A DNA stretch of 42,366 nt from Bacteroidia bacterium (GTDB lineage: Bacteria; Bacteroidota; Bacteroidia; Bacteroidales; Azobacteroidaceae): NCBI GenBank assembly GCA_025996865.1, contig BNTV01000032.1, positions 1-42,366 on the forward strand, given 5' to 3'. This document shows, piece after piece, positions 26,533 through 36,002 of this stretch. A program made the translations under genes and the position numbers. The notes beneath the pieces were generated by a model, which did not search any database, had not been told where the DNA came from, and saw only the letters and a program-made list of their open reading frames with translations. Position 1 is the stretch's first letter; the number at the start of each line of letters is the position of its first letter.

Positions 26533-27531
26533 ATGAACAAAGTTCACGCCGTAATAACCGGTATTGGCGGATATATCCCCGAATATGTATTAACGAATGA
26601 AGAAATATCTACGTATGTGGATACATCCAATGAATGGATTCTCCAAAGAATAGGTATTAAAGAACGCCGCATTTTGAAACCGGAAGAAGGAGTTGGAGTA
26701 ACCTATTTGGCCGAAAAAGCAATCGAAGATTTGAGAAGCAAGAAAGATTTCGATCCTTTGGAAATAGAAGCGATTATTTTCGCCACATCGACTCCTGATT
26801 ATATTCTTCCCAATTCCGCATCGCTGATTGCTTATAAAACAGGAATGACCAATGCTTTCGGATTTGATTTATCCGCCGCTTGCAGCGGGTATATTTATGC
26901 ATTGGAGGTTGCATCGGTTTATATCAGTTCCGGAAAATATAAAAAAGTGATGGTCATTGCCGGCGACGTTTTGTCGGTTCTCACCGACACCTTAGACCGG
27001 AATACTTGTCCGATTTTTTCGGACGCCTGTGGAGTCGCCCTGCTGGAAGCGACTACGGAAGAAGAAGGAATTATTGATTCCATCTTGCATGTTGACGGAA
27101 ACAGTTTGGAATACTTGCACATGCTTGGCGGCGGTTCTGTTCATCCGGCAAGCCACGAAACGGTTGACCAAAGAATGCACTTTATCCAACAGGACGGAAA
27201 AGTGGTTTTCAAACGCGCCGTGACCTCTATGGCTGAAGTTTGCGAAGAAATCATCCAAAAGAATCATCTGACCAAAGATGATGTCAAATGGGTAGTTCCT
27301 CATCAGGCTAACCTCCGGATTATCGAAGCCGTAGCCAGCCGCTTGGATATTCCGCTTGATAAAGTCATGGTAAATATTGACAAATACGGCAATTCAAGCG
27401 CCGGAACCATTCCCCTTTGTTTGTGGGATTGGGAAAAGCACATGCGGAAAGGGGATAATGTAATTCTTACCGCATTCGGAGCCGGTTACACTTGGGGCGC
27501 CGTTTATCTGAAATGGGGATACAATGCATAA
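26533..27531 (+). CDS. fabH: 3-oxoacyl-ACP synthase III (KAS III)
   Basis: The 332-residue product starts fatty acid chains by condensing acetyl-CoA with malonyl-ACP in the cytoplasm. The catalytic triad is present: Cys117 in [10 protein letters not shown], His257 in [10 protein letters not shown] and Asn287 in [10 protein letters not shown]. The length is normal (about 320-335). The location after rpmF fits the common rpmF-plsX/fabH clustering, here without plsX. It shares 8 bases with the start of era, so they are translated from one message. A hairpin separates it from rpmF, so it may have its own promoter in 26494-26532, though no clear box is seen. Confidence 0.97.
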   Translation: MNKVHAVITGIGGYIPEYVLTNEEISTYVDTSNEWILQRIGIKERRILKPEEGVGVTYLAEKAIEDLRSKKDFDPLEIEAIIFATSTPDYILPNSASLIAYKTGMTNAFGFDLSAACSGYIYALEVASVYISSGKYKKVMVIAGDVLSVLTDTLDRNTCPIFSDACGVALLEATTEEEGIIDSILHVDGNSLEYLHMLGGGSVHPASHETVDQRMHFIQQDGKVVFKRAVTSMAEVCEEIIQKNHLTKDDVKWVVPHQANLRIIEAVASRLDIPLDKVMVNIDKYGNSSAGTIPLCLWDWEKHMRKGDNVILTAFGAGYTWGAVYLKWGYNA

Positions 27532-28417
27532 TTCCGGACATAAATCGGGATTTGTAAATATCGTTGGAAATCCGAATGTCGGGAAATCAACACTCATGAA
27601 TCTGTTGGTGGGTGAACGAATTTCCATCATTACTTCCAAGGCTCAGACCACCCGTCACCGGATTATGGGTATTGTCAATACCGACGAGATGCAAATCGTT
27701 TATTCCGATACGCCGGGCGTGTTGAAACCGAATTACAAATTGCAGGAGAGCATGTTAGGTTTCTCCCAATCGGCTTTGGACGATGCCGACATACTGGTTT
27801 ATGTGACCGATGTGGTGGAAAAAATCGACAAAAATGATTTTTTCCTGGAAAAAGTAAAAAAAACGACTTCGCCGGTTTTACTGCTAATTAATAAAATTGA
27901 TTTGACACATCAAAAAGAATTGGAAAAAACCGTTGCCGGATGGCAGGCGGTTTTGCCGCAAGCGGAAATTATTCCTGTTTCGGCAACCAACAAATTCAAC
28001 ATTGATTATCTCAAAAAGCGGATTGAGGCTTTGATTCCCGATTCTCCGCCCTATTTTGAAAAAGATACTTTGACGGACAGGCCTGCAAGATTTTTCGTGA
28101 CGGAAATGATTCGCGAGAAAATTTTGTTGTACTATCAGAAAGAAATTCCCTATTCGGTTGAAGTTGCTGTGGAACAATTCATCGAAAGCGCTGATTTGAT
28201 TACGATTAAGTCTTTGATTATCGTTGAACGGGACTCGCAAAAAGGCATTATCATCGGTGATCAAGGGAAAGCCCTTAAAAAAGTCGGCACGATGGCGCGT
28301 AAAGACCTCGAAAAGTTTTTTGACAAGAAGATTTTTCTTGAAATGTTTGTCCGCGTTGAAAAAGATTGGCGGAATCGTGACAGTTTGTTGCGGAAATTCG
28401 GTTATAATTTAGAATAA
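27524..28417 (+). CDS. era: GTPase Era
   Basis: The 297-residue product is the ribosome-assembly GTPase that binds the 3' end of 16S rRNA on the 30S subunit. G1 is [10 protein letters not shown]3 is YSDTPGV and G4 is NKID. The effector region [10 protein letters not shown] is normal. A C-terminal KH domain is present ([20 protein letters not shown], about 235-255). The start ATG lies inside the end of fabH, an 8-base overlap. Der follows after 24 bases. The fabH-era-der order suggests a housekeeping operon. Confidence 0.98.
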   Translation: MHNSGHKSGFVNIVGNPNVGKSTLMNLLVGERISIITSKAQTTRHRIMGIVNTDEMQIVYSDTPGVLKPNYKLQESMLGFSQSALDDADILVYVTDVVEKIDKNDFFLEKVKKTTSPVLLLINKIDLTHQKELEKTVAGWQAVLPQAEIIPVSATNKFNIDYLKKRIEALIPDSPPYFEKDTLTDRPARFFVTEMIREKILLYYQKEIPYSVEVAVEQFIESADLITIKSLIIVERDSQKGIIIGDQGKALKKVGTMARKDLEKFFDKKIFLEMFVRVEKDWRNRDSLLRKFGYNLE

Positions 28418-28441
28418 ATTAACTTTTAACTTTTAATTCAA

Positions 28442-29749
28442 ATGAGTATAGTAGCCATTGTAGGTCGCCCGAATGTAGGAAAATCGACCTTGTTTAATCG
28501 CTTGACGCAGACACGACAAGCCATCGTGGATGAAGAAGCAGGAACTACCCGCGACCGCCAGTACGGCAAAGCGGAGTGGACAGGGAAAGAATTTTCCGTC
28601 ATCGACACCGGTGGCTGGGTACTTCGTTCCGAAGATGTTTTCGAAGGAGAAATCAACAAACAAGTGCAAATCGCTATTGATGAAGCCGATGTGATTCTGT
28701 TCGTCGTTGACGTTTTAACCGGAATTACCGATTTGGACGAACAAATCGCCGGAATGCTCCGCCGCAGCGAAAAACCGGTTGTGCTGGTTTCCAATAAAGC
28801 CGATACGTTTGATCTTCATTCGCAGTCGGCCGAATTTTACGCTTTGGGTTTGAGCGAACCTTACAGTATTTCGGCGGTAAATGGTTCGGGAACCGGAGAA
28901 CTGTTGGATTCTTTGGTTTCTAAATTCGACAATAAAGAAGAAAAAACCGAAGAAGACGTTCCGAAAATAGCGATAGTCGGCCGGCCGAACGCCGGTAAGT
29001 CGTCCTTGGTCAATGCGTTTATCGGTGAAGAACGGAATATTGTGACCGATATTGCCGGTACTACCCGCGACTCCATTTATACCTTGTATGATAAATTCGG
29101 CTTGAAATTTTATTTGGTTGATACGGCAGGTATCCGCAAAAAAGGGAAAGTAAGCGAAGATTTGGAATATTATTCGGTCATCCGGGCTATCCGGGCTATC
29201 GAAAACGCTGACGTCTGTATTTTGATGCTTGACGCTACGCGAGGTATCGAATCGCAGGACATGAATATTTTTTCCCTGATTCAGAAGAACCGGAAAGGTT
29301 TGGTAATCGTTGTAAACAAGTGGGATTTGGTGGAAAATAAAGACCCAAAAGTAATCAAAACGTTTGAAAATGCTATTCAAGAACGAACAGCTCCTTTCAC
29401 CGATGTGCCGCTTATCTTCGGTTCTGCGCTTACCAAGCAACGGATTTTCAAGATATTAGAAACTGCCGGTACGGTTTACAAAACAAGGACTACAAAAATT
29501 CCCACACACCAACTCAACGAAGTTTTACTTCCGATTATCGAAAGAACGCCGCCGCCCATGTACAAGGGAAAAGTAGTTAAAATCAAATATATTACGCAAT
29601 TACCGAAGACGGCTGTTCCGAGTTTCGTTTTTTTCTGCAATCTGCCGCAGTGGGTGAAAGAGCCTTACAAGCGTTTTCTTGAAAACCAGATTCGGAAGAA
29701 TTGGGTGATGACGGGGACGCCGATTAATATTTTTATGCGGGAGAAATAA
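28442..29749 (+). CDS. der: Double GTPase Der (EngA)
   Basis: The 435-residue product has two GTPase domains in tandem: [12 protein letters not shown] at about 8-19 and [12 protein letters not shown] at about 181-192. Each has its DTGG or DTAGI switch and an NKAD or NKWD motif, followed by the KH-like C-terminal domain ([16 protein letters not shown]). Der acts in 50S subunit maturation. The length matches the family. It is the last gene of the rightward block and no terminator is obvious after it. The next gene is on the other strand 50 bases away. Confidence 0.98.
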   Translation: MSIVAIVGRPNVGKSTLFNRLTQTRQAIVDEEAGTTRDRQYGKAEWTGKEFSVIDTGGWVLRSEDVFEGEINKQVQIAIDEADVILFVVDVLTGITDLDEQIAGMLRRSEKPVVLVSNKADTFDLHSQSAEFYALGLSEPYSISAVNGSGTGELLDSLVSKFDNKEEKTEEDVPKIAIVGRPNAGKSSLVNAFIGEERNIVTDIAGTTRDSIYTLYDKFGLKFYLVDTAGIRKKGKVSEDLEYYSVIRAIRAIENADVCILMLDATRGIESQDMNIFSLIQKNRKGLVIVVNKWDLVENKDPKVIKTFENAIQERTAPFTDVPLIFGSALTKQRIFKILETAGTVYKTRTTKIPTHQLNEVLLPIIERTPPPMYKGKVVKIKYITQLPKTAVPSFVFFCNLPQWVKEPYKRFLENQIRKNWVMTGTPINIFMREK

Positions 29750-29799
29750 TATTGGTTACTAATGCGCTAAATATTAATTCCCGCAAAAGATGCAGAAAC

Positions 29800-30273
29800 T
29801 TATGTGTTTCCTCTATTTTCCTCATTTTTCACCAACATGGAGTTGTAATATCTTACATCTCCCGTTACTTCTTGCCCCAGCCAGAAAGGCTTTTCAAACG
29901 CTTCATCTTCCGAGGACAATTCAATTTCGGCAATCGTTAGACCTTTATTTCCCCCGTAAAATTCATCGACTTCAAAAACGTGATTTCCCGCAGGAACCAA
30001 GTAGCGGGTTTTGTCGATGACGCCCGGTTCACATATTTTCAGGAGTTCCTGCGCTTCGGACACCGGAATTTCTTTTTCCCATTCAAAACGGCTGATTCCA
30101 CTATTATTCGCTAATCCTTTGACGGTGATATAGCCGGTATCGCCTTTCACCCGCACGCGAACGGTTCGTTCGGACACGGAAGATAAATATCCTTGCGTGA
30201 TACGGATGCACTTGGAAGCAAAAGGTTTGAAATTTCCTGCAACTAAAAACTTACGTTCTATTTCTTGTGGCAT
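29800..30273 (-). CDS. CYTH-domain phosphohydrolase (triphosphate tunnel metalloenzyme)
   Basis: The 157-residue product begins with the CYTH hallmark EIERKFLV (residues 4-11). It carries basic and acidic tunnel strands: VRVRVKGDTGYITVKG, RFEWEKEIP, KTRYLVPAGNHVFEVDEFYG and AEIELSSEDEAFEKP. Members hydrolyse inorganic tripolyphosphate or related triphosphates with Mg or Mn, and the exact substrate is unknown. It has its own promoter on the minus strand (-7 box at 30296-30303) that diverges from the cas operon promoter. It is probably unrelated to CRISPR. Confidence 0.9.
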   Translation of the reverse strand: MPQEIERKFLVAGNFKPFASKCIRITQGYLSSVSERTVRVRVKGDTGYITVKGLANNSGISRFEWEKEIPVSEAQELLKICEPGVIDKTRYLVPAGNHVFEVDEFYGGNKGLTIAEIELSSEDEAFEKPFWLGQEVTGDVRYYNSMLVKNEENRGNT

Positions 30274-30295
30274 GATTTTTTAATTTTTAGTGAAA

Positions 30296-30303
30296 CAAAG
30301 GTA
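30296..30303 (-). promoter_or_regulatory. -7 promoter box for the CYTH gene
   Basis: On the minus strand this reads TACCTTTG, an exact TAnnTTTG match, 23 bases before the ATG at 30273. No TTG is found at the ideal -33 distance. Confidence 0.45.
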
Positions 30304-30346
30304 CACATTTTTCATTGAGTAGATAGAAATATAAATCTGTCATTTT

Positions 30347-30379
30347 TTGAAATTTTTTAAAAATAAATTAATATATTTG
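30347..30379 (+). promoter_or_regulatory. Promoter of the cas operon
   Basis: TTG at 30347-30349 and TATATTTG at 30372-30379 (exact TAnnTTTG) are 22 bases apart. The ATG of cas6 at 30413 lies 34 bases downstream. An in-frame TTG at 30347 is itself the -33 box, so it cannot be the start codon. This is the only clear promoter seen before the cmr genes. Confidence 0.55.
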
Positions 30380-30412
30380 CAAAAACAAATATTTTATAAT
30401 TATTTATTTGCC

Positions 30413-31390
30413 ATGAAGAACTTTTTGACACCCTATCATTCAATAGACTATCATTGTTTTGAAATCCGCATGGTTGCTGATTCCGATGTAGTTTTCGATG
30501 CATGGGCGGGAGCCATTCTCCGGAATAATCTTTTGTATGCAGCCGGTAAAATCAGTGTTGAAGAACAGACTTGTTCCCTTCGCGAGTTAATTGATAAATT
30601 TCCGTTAGCGGAAACTCATCCTCTGTATAAAGAACTCAAAGAAGGTTTTCCGAAAGGATATGTCTTATCTGGTTTCTCTCACGCTAATTTTGAATCCGAA
30701 GCCGTTCTTGTCCGCAAAGGTGAAATTTTTATTTTTTCGCTCAAGCTGATTGGCAATTTCAACGATTACAGGTTTTATTTTTTCGAAGCCATCCGCCTGA
30801 TGTGTAAGCGAGGTATCGGTAAACCGTTGACGTCTTTTACTTTGCTTGATATTTCAGAGAAGCCGGTTGTTCGTTTGGCAGATTTTTTAGCGTCCGGCGT
30901 TGAGGATGAATTTTCGGAGATAACGCTCCGTTACAAGACGCCGGTGATTCTTTTCCGGTTGAAAAGCAAGAAGAATACCCAACTGAGTTATCAGGACAAA
31001 AGCAATCGTTTTCCGGGGTTTTACCAATTGGTGCGTTCGGCGTTTTTCCGGATGCAGAAACTGTATGCAGTATATGTGGAACCGACCACTTATACTCCGC
31101 CGCTTTTTGAAGAAACAGTAACAGAAACCTACTTGGAGAAAGCCGGTTATCCGCTGTTGCAGTCGGCCGACATCCGGTATGTGTCGTTGCAAAATACGCA
31201 AAAGAAAGAGAAGAAAAATGAAATGCCTTTGAGCGGGTATGTGGGAGAACAAGTGTATTCGGGGTATTTTCAAAAATATTTACCTTTGTTGAAATTTATG
31301 GAAGGATTGGGGGTTGGGAATGAGACGGTTTATGGGATGGGGAGGTATGAAATTGAGAATGAAATTATTAATCAATTAAAAATAAAATAA
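30413..31390 (+). CDS. cas6: Cas6 pre-crRNA processing endoribonuclease
   Basis: From ATG at 30413 the product is 325 residues. It has a RAMP-type fold, with the C-terminal glycine-rich loop GLGVGNETVYGMGRYEIE typical of Cas6 proteins (PF10040 type). Also typical are YVGEQVYSGYFQKYLPLLKF, GIGKPLTSFTLL and PVILFRLKS. It cuts the long array transcript inside the repeat, and the repeat ends in ATTGAGAC, the expected 8-base 5' handle. Catalytic residues cannot be assigned by eye. It lies at the head of the locus, 3 bases before the SLATT-like gene. Its base composition (about 45% G+C in a counted line at 31021) is like the host genes and unlike the following cmr block. Confidence 0.88.
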   Translation: MKNFLTPYHSIDYHCFEIRMVADSDVVFDAWAGAILRNNLLYAAGKISVEEQTCSLRELIDKFPLAETHPLYKELKEGFPKGYVLSGFSHANFESEAVLVRKGEIFIFSLKLIGNFNDYRFYFFEAIRLMCKRGIGKPLTSFTLLDISEKPVVRLADFLASGVEDEFSEITLRYKTPVILFRLKSKKNTQLSYQDKSNRFPGFYQLVRSAFFRMQKLYAVYVEPTTYTPPLFEETVTETYLEKAGYPLLQSADIRYVSLQNTQKKEKKNEMPLSGYVGEQVYSGYFQKYLPLLKFMEGLGVGNETVYGMGRYEIENEIINQLKIK

Positions 31391-31393
31391 ATT

Positions 31394-31882
31394 ATGGATG
31401 AAAGAAAAAAATTAGTAAAAGAATGGGGAGAAGATACTGCTTATGCAGCAAAATCTCATTTTAAATCTGCCGACTTAAAAAAGAATAGTATTTATATTCT
31501 CGTAGTAGTTAATATACTATTTGCAATATTTTCAATTCTTCAGTTGGATATATTGCCGCCGGAATTATTCCGTTTGTTTGGAATTATTTCTTTGGTTGCT
31601 TCTATTTTTGTATTAATTCATGAGTCTCAAGAAGGAAAAGATTCGGTAAAAAAGCACATGGAGTGTGGCGAAAAGTATTTATCACTTCATAAAACATTGC
31701 ATAGTTTATATCGTCGTAGTGCTGCAATTCTGGAATCTGAAATCAATGACGTTAAAGGAAAACTGGATGAATTAACAAATGCAGAAAAACCAATTATCTC
31801 ACAAATTGCAAAAGCATTGGCAGAAAGAGCCATTGAAAAAAAAGGCGAAATGAATACTTGGTGGAAAGATGCCGATAATTGA
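31394..31882 (+). CDS. SLATT-like two-transmembrane protein in the cmr operon
   Basis: The 162-residue product has a charged N-terminus with a KSHF motif (about 20-23). Two membrane helices follow (about 32-50, IYILVVVNILFAIFSILQL, and about 58-76, LFRLFGIISLVASIFVLIH), joined by a short loop. The cytoplasmic part, about 80-162, is helical and charged (EKYLSLHKTLHSLYRRSAA, then GKLDELTNAEKPIISQIAKA). This layout is that of SLATT proteins, two-helix membrane effectors found with SMODS nucleotidyltransferases and other defence genes. The assignment is by pattern. It lies 3 bases after cas6, and the cmr1 ATG is 23 bases further on. It has no CARF or other nucleotide-sensing domain that I can see. 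It may be a membrane effector of this type III system. Confidence 0.6.
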   Translation: MDERKKLVKEWGEDTAYAAKSHFKSADLKKNSIYILVVVNILFAIFSILQLDILPPELFRLFGIISLVASIFVLIHESQEGKDSVKKHMECGEKYLSLHKTLHSLYRRSAAILESEINDVKGKLDELTNAEKPIISQIAKALAERAIEKKGEMNTWWKDADN

Positions 31883-31905
31883 TTAACTTATTAAAGCATA
31901 GTGTT

Positions 31906-33174
31906 ATGTACAAATTAGAAGTAAAATTAAAACAGCACACCCCGTTGATCCATTTTCAGCATGACCAGGAAGGGGCGACGCTTCGGGCTTCGGAGGTGAA
32001 GCCGAAGCTGGATAGGTTTATTTTGAACCAATTAGGAATGAATAAGTTGATTTATGACAAGTCATTAAAAATTGCGGTTAAAAAGAATCCGACTATTACA
32101 AGTATATCTAATTATGAAGCAGGACAGATATGCTTGAATAAATTGAAGTGGTTAAAAGGAGAGTCAGCCTCCTTAGATTATAAGTTAAAAATATCACCCA
32201 TGAGTAATTATCAAAGATATTTATTAGCAGCATTTCTGTCAAAAAAGAAAAAAGAAATATTAGATAGAGAACAAAAAAAATATATAAGTCCTTGCCCTTG
32301 TTTTGGAGATGAAGAAATTTTTGGTTTATTATCTAATGATTGTATTAGTTTGACCTTTTCTTCTTTTGAATCTGAACTATTAGATTGTATAAAAGAGAAC
32401 ATCATTTCTTTTTTTGTATATAATAATTTTGGATTCAGGCAAAGTAAAGGGTTTGGCTGTTTTTCCGTTATTAAAATAAATGATGAAGATATTGAAGAAA
32501 CAAAAAAAATTACAATATTAAAGAATAGTCATAAATATGTATATTCTAAATCAATAACTAATGATTTAAAGAAAATTTTTAATACTATTAACTCTGATTA
32601 TCAACTTCTTAAATCCGGAAGAAATTTTGATAAATACCAAAAATCAAAATTATTTGAATATATGAAAGACGAACATCATCTAAGATGGGAAAAGAGAAAA
32701 ATCAAACTGTTTTTAAAAAATAATCACTCGGATGTTTTTAATGACTTAAAATATGAAATAGTAAACTACAATTGCAATAGAATAGAAGGTGGTGATGAGC
32801 AAGAAAATGAAAGATTTGTTTTTGCAAGAGCATTGTTAGGACTTGCAGAACATATTGAATTTACAACTTTTGAAAATCGAGGTTATAATAAAGATAAAGT
32901 AAAGATAAAAATGTCAGAAGTTTCGGGTTTGATTGACCGATTTAAATCACCCTTAACTTTTAAGGTATATGACAATAACATTTATATTATTGTAGACGAG
33001 ATAGATGAAGAAATGTTTAATGCGAATTTTTCATTCACATTGTCTTATGAAAAAAATCAAAATAGATTCGAAGAATACTTATTTGGGTTAAACACGCCTA
33101 CTTTTAATCAATTTGATTTAATAGAATTTCTTGATAGCAAATTAACCCTTCTGGGATGGAAAAAAATATTATAA
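31906..33174 (+). CDS. cmr1: Type III-B RAMP protein Cmr1
   Basis: From ATG at 31906 the product is 422 residues. The open frame runs back to a TTG at 31879 that overlaps the previous stop. The N-terminus, LEVKLKQHTPLIHFQHDQEG, then ATLRASEVKPKLDRFI, is the RAMP start seen in Bacteroidota Cmr1 proteins. The loop FGFRQSKGFGCFSV (about 175-190) is the glycine-rich RAMP loop, and a second RAMP-like half follows (ERFVFARALLGLAEH, SGLIDRFKSPLTFKV). Cmr1 caps the 3' end of the Cmr complex and helps target RNA binding. The gene is very A+T rich (about 25% G+C in the counted line at 32581). It overlaps the cmr2 frame only if the upstream ATG at 33156 is used. Confidence 0.75.
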   Translation: MYKLEVKLKQHTPLIHFQHDQEGATLRASEVKPKLDRFILNQLGMNKLIYDKSLKIAVKKNPTITSISNYEAGQICLNKLKWLKGESASLDYKLKISPMSNYQRYLLAAFLSKKKKEILDREQKKYISPCPCFGDEEIFGLLSNDCISLTFSSFESELLDCIKENIISFFVYNNFGFRQSKGFGCFSVIKINDEDIEETKKITILKNSHKYVYSKSITNDLKKIFNTINSDYQLLKSGRNFDKYQKSKLFEYMKDEHHLRWEKRKIKLFLKNNHSDVFNDLKYEIVNYNCNRIEGGDEQENERFVFARALLGLAEHIEFTTFENRGYNKDKVKIKMSEVSGLIDRFKSPLTFKVYDNNIYIIVDEIDEEMFNANFSFTLSYEKNQNRFEEYLFGLNTPTFNQFDLIEFLDSKLTLLGWKKIL

Positions 33175-33179
33175 ATTAT

Positions 33180-34877
33180 ATGAAATATTTAGGAATCACC
33201 ATTGGTCCAATTCACGCGACCATATTGCAAGCCCAAAAGACAAGGGAGTTTTGGTTGGGCAGTTACTTTTTCTCCCATCTGATGAAGCTTATTTTGAGAG
33301 AAATAGCGAACAATAAGTATGGAACTATTTTAGCTCAAGACATATCAACGCTATTTGAAGATGAAAAACTGCACGGAGCCGGAGTTTATTCAGACAGGTG
33401 TTACATCCGGTTAAACAAAGATTTCGGACAGGATGATTACAAATCTTTGATTAATTCAATAATAGAACAACTCGAAGCCAAAGACAAAAAAGCATTAAGA
33501 GAATATTTGCAGATTTATTGCACTGTTCAAAACATCTCTGACCGTGATAATTATATGCAAATTCTAAATGACCAACTGGATGTTATGGAATTACAAGCAA
33601 AATATTATCACAGAAATATTTACGCATTAGCTTCCGGATACGACAATTTGAAAAAACTAAAACGAGACACTGAAAAAATTATCTTACCAACGAATGTTGA
33701 TGATGAATTAATCAATAAATGGTATAAACTTGGATTTGATAAAAAAGACAGGGACGATTTAATATTCTACAAAAACATCAAAAATGGCGTTTATTCATTC
33801 CCTTCCCTTCTCGAAATAACAACCAAAGGTTTGGAAAGATTTAAGCCGAATATTTACAGAGACAAAATTCATCCGTTATTTGAAAAATCTTTAGGGGAAG
33901 AAATTGATGGTAAAAAAGATAAAACGGCAGAGGATAACGAAATCTTAAAAGAAATAAAAAAATCTTTCCCTGACAATTTTCAAACTGCTCATAAATACGC
34001 CGTTATTGTAACAGCCGATGGCGATAATGTAGGAAAACTTATCAGTCATGTTTCAGAAAAAAATGATGATGATTTACTACAAAGCCTCGCAACGAATATT
34101 GCTGACTTTGCCAAAGAAGCATCTAAATTGATTTACATATATGGTGGTAAACCTGTATATATAGGTGGCGATGATTTAGTGTTTTTTGCCCCTGTTGTTT
34201 CACATTCCGGAGAGCATAAAGAGTCTTGGTTTCAAGGTGATGGACACATATTTCAATTAATATCCGTTTTGGATAAAACATTTAACGATATTTGGAAGCA
34301 ATGGCTCACGGATAATAAAATTACCGATATTCATCCAAGTTTATCTTATGGAATGTCTATCACTTACTATAAGTTTCCGTTAAATGAAGCAATGAAGTTA
34401 TCCGGTGATTTGCTATTTGAAGTTGCCAAAAAATACCCAACAGAAGCAAATCCTTCAAAAAATTGTATTGCAGTTCAGCTGATGACGCATAGCGGAAGTT
34501 ATGATAAAGTTGTATTTGAAAAGCAAGACCCCACAGACTCTACATTTTATCATTTACAGAACTTATTGGAAAACTTTGGTGATAAAGAAAGTACTATCAG
34601 TTCTGTTCTACAACGATTGCGGGGAGACACGGAATTAATTCTATCTATTGCCAATGATGGAGATACTTTCGATGCTTATTTTACGAATGAATACAACCTG
34701 CATGACATAAAAGACCGGAAAAAAGAAGCATTCATTCGACATTCAATAAGTTTGTTCAATAAAATCTTTGCTCAACAGAAAGATAAACCCAAAGAAGCAT
34801 TAAATCAGTTGTGTTCAATGTATCGATTGTTAAACTTTTTAATTCATAAAGAAACAGGAAATGGAAGCGAAATATAA
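33180..34877 (+). CDS. cmr2: Type III-B Cas10 (Cmr2), cyclase motif intact, no HD domain
   Basis: From ATG at 33180 the product is 565 residues, starting MKYLGITIGPIHATILQAQK as Cmr2 proteins do. An upstream ATG at 33156 overlaps cmr1 and is less likely. The first palm-like motif VTADGDNVGKL (codons near 34017) and the second, YIGGDDLVFFAP (GGDD encoded at 34164-34175), are both present. The cyclase that makes signal nucleotides from ATP should therefore be active. No HD-type DNase signature is seen at the N-terminus, and the protein is short for Cas10. It is the large subunit of the Cmr complex and senses bound target RNA. The end overlaps cmr3 by 17 bases. The product could be cyclic oligoadenylate or SAM-AMP. 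Confidence 0.92.
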   Translation: MKYLGITIGPIHATILQAQKTREFWLGSYFFSHLMKLILREIANNKYGTILAQDISTLFEDEKLHGAGVYSDRCYIRLNKDFGQDDYKSLINSIIEQLEAKDKKALREYLQIYCTVQNISDRDNYMQILNDQLDVMELQAKYYHRNIYALASGYDNLKKLKRDTEKIILPTNVDDELINKWYKLGFDKKDRDDLIFYKNIKNGVYSFPSLLEITTKGLERFKPNIYRDKIHPLFEKSLGEEIDGKKDKTAEDNEILKEIKKSFPDNFQTAHKYAVIVTADGDNVGKLISHVSEKNDDDLLQSLATNIADFAKEASKLIYIYGGKPVYIGGDDLVFFAPVVSHSGEHKESWFQGDGHIFQLISVLDKTFNDIWKQWLTDNKITDIHPSLSYGMSITYYKFPLNEAMKLSGDLLFEVAKKYPTEANPSKNCIAVQLMTHSGSYDKVVFEKQDPTDSTFYHLQNLLENFGDKESTISSVLQRLRGDTELILSIANDGDTFDAYFTNEYNLHDIKDRKKEAFIRHSISLFNKIFAQQKDKPKEALNQLCSMYRLLNFLIHKETGNGSEI

Positions 34878-35991
34878 TGTAAGTGTGACGTTGACACCTC
34901 TGGAACACTATTTTTTCGGAGATGAAAATTTGAATACCGATGGAACGGAAAAATATTATCAACGTTCCCTTCAACTTCCCCAACAAACAACGGTGTTGGG
35001 CGCTATGCGGTTTTTATTATTGCAAACTGCCGGTAAAAACATTTTTGATGGAGATAAAATCATCAATAAAGTTGAAGCCAAAAAGCTGATAGGGGAAAAC
35101 AGCTTTAACATGTTAGCAAATCAATATGGAAAAATAAATTCTATTTCGGAAGTATTGCTATGGCATGAAGAAAAAGGATTTTATTTGCCTCTGTTGGCAT
35201 GGAAAAACGAAGAAAACAAAATTGATACAGTTGTTAAAAAAGATAACAACAAATATTTTTTCGGCGATGATTTGGAAAAATCGACTTTCTTGCTTTCTCA
35301 TTACAAAGTAAAAAAAGGGGTTAATCAATATTGGATAGGAAAAGGCGGTAACCCGTTTGAAAAAAATATTTTTGAGGAATACCAACATGCCGGAAATTTT
35401 AAAAATAAAGAAAACAAAACGGATGATGACGATGATGCGTATTTCAAAATGTGCTATTATCGTTTGGATTCTAAGTTTTCTTTTGTATTCAATATGAATA
35501 TTCCCGATAATGAACTTGTTGAAAAATTGATTGGAGAAAAACGAATCATCAATGTAGGAGGAGAACGTTCCAAATTTACTTGCGAAATTGAAAGAATTGA
35601 AAAGTCGAATCCCAAACAGATAACAGAAGATATATACGATAATGCCTATTCTTCTTTTGCCGACCCTCAATTTACGAAAGTAATCTTGACTACGGATGCC
35701 TATACTGAAAGTAATCCCTATCAAAATTCACTATTGGCTGTTACTCAAATTAAGAAGATGCGATTTATGCAAACCAATATTGATGCGACAAACGCATATA
35801 GCAACATGGTAAAAGACGATGTAGCGGTTTATGACAACAAAATTATAAGAATCGGATTAAAACAAAGCAAGCTATTTAATTTATTGAAAAGAGGCTCTGT
35901 TTTTTATTTTGAAAAAAACACCGATGTCGATGATTTTCTAAAACATACTGCTTTTGAAAATATAGGATATAACAAATATTACAAATTATAA
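34861..35991 (+). CDS. cmr3: Type III-B RAMP protein Cmr3
   Basis: The 376-residue product has the Cmr3-type start VTLTPLEHYFFGDENLNTDG and QLPQQTTVLGAMRFLLL. A central VGGERSKFTCEIERI follows, with the conserved glycine-rich stretch of Cmr3. Cmr3 binds Cmr2 and the crRNA 5' handle in the Cmr complex. The region around DDDDDAYFKMCYYRL is a local acidic insertion. The start overlaps the cmr2 stop by 17 bases and cmr4 follows after 11 bases. The A+T-rich character matches the other cmr genes. Confidence 0.88.
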   Translation: MEAKYNVSVTLTPLEHYFFGDENLNTDGTEKYYQRSLQLPQQTTVLGAMRFLLLQTAGKNIFDGDKIINKVEAKKLIGENSFNMLANQYGKINSISEVLLWHEEKGFYLPLLAWKNEENKIDTVVKKDNNKYFFGDDLEKSTFLLSHYKVKKGVNQYWIGKGGNPFEKNIFEEYQHAGNFKNKENKTDDDDDAYFKMCYYRLDSKFSFVFNMNIPDNELVEKLIGEKRIINVGGERSKFTCEIERIEKSNPKQITEDIYDNAYSSFADPQFTKVILTTDAYTESNPYQNSLLAVTQIKKMRFMQTNIDATNAYSNMVKDDVAVYDNKIIRIGLKQSKLFNLLKRGSVFYFEKNTDVDDFLKHTAFENIGYNKYYKL

Positions 35992-36002
35992 AATAACAAA
36001 AA

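Noticed and set aside
30347..30412. Cas6 start at TTG 30347
   Set aside because: That TTG is the -33 box of the promoter. The ATG at 30413 gives the normal Cas6 N-terminus.
31394..31882. CorA-type effector for the membrane gene
   Set aside because: CorA proteins are over 300 residues with a GMN motif. This one is 162 residues and has no GMN.
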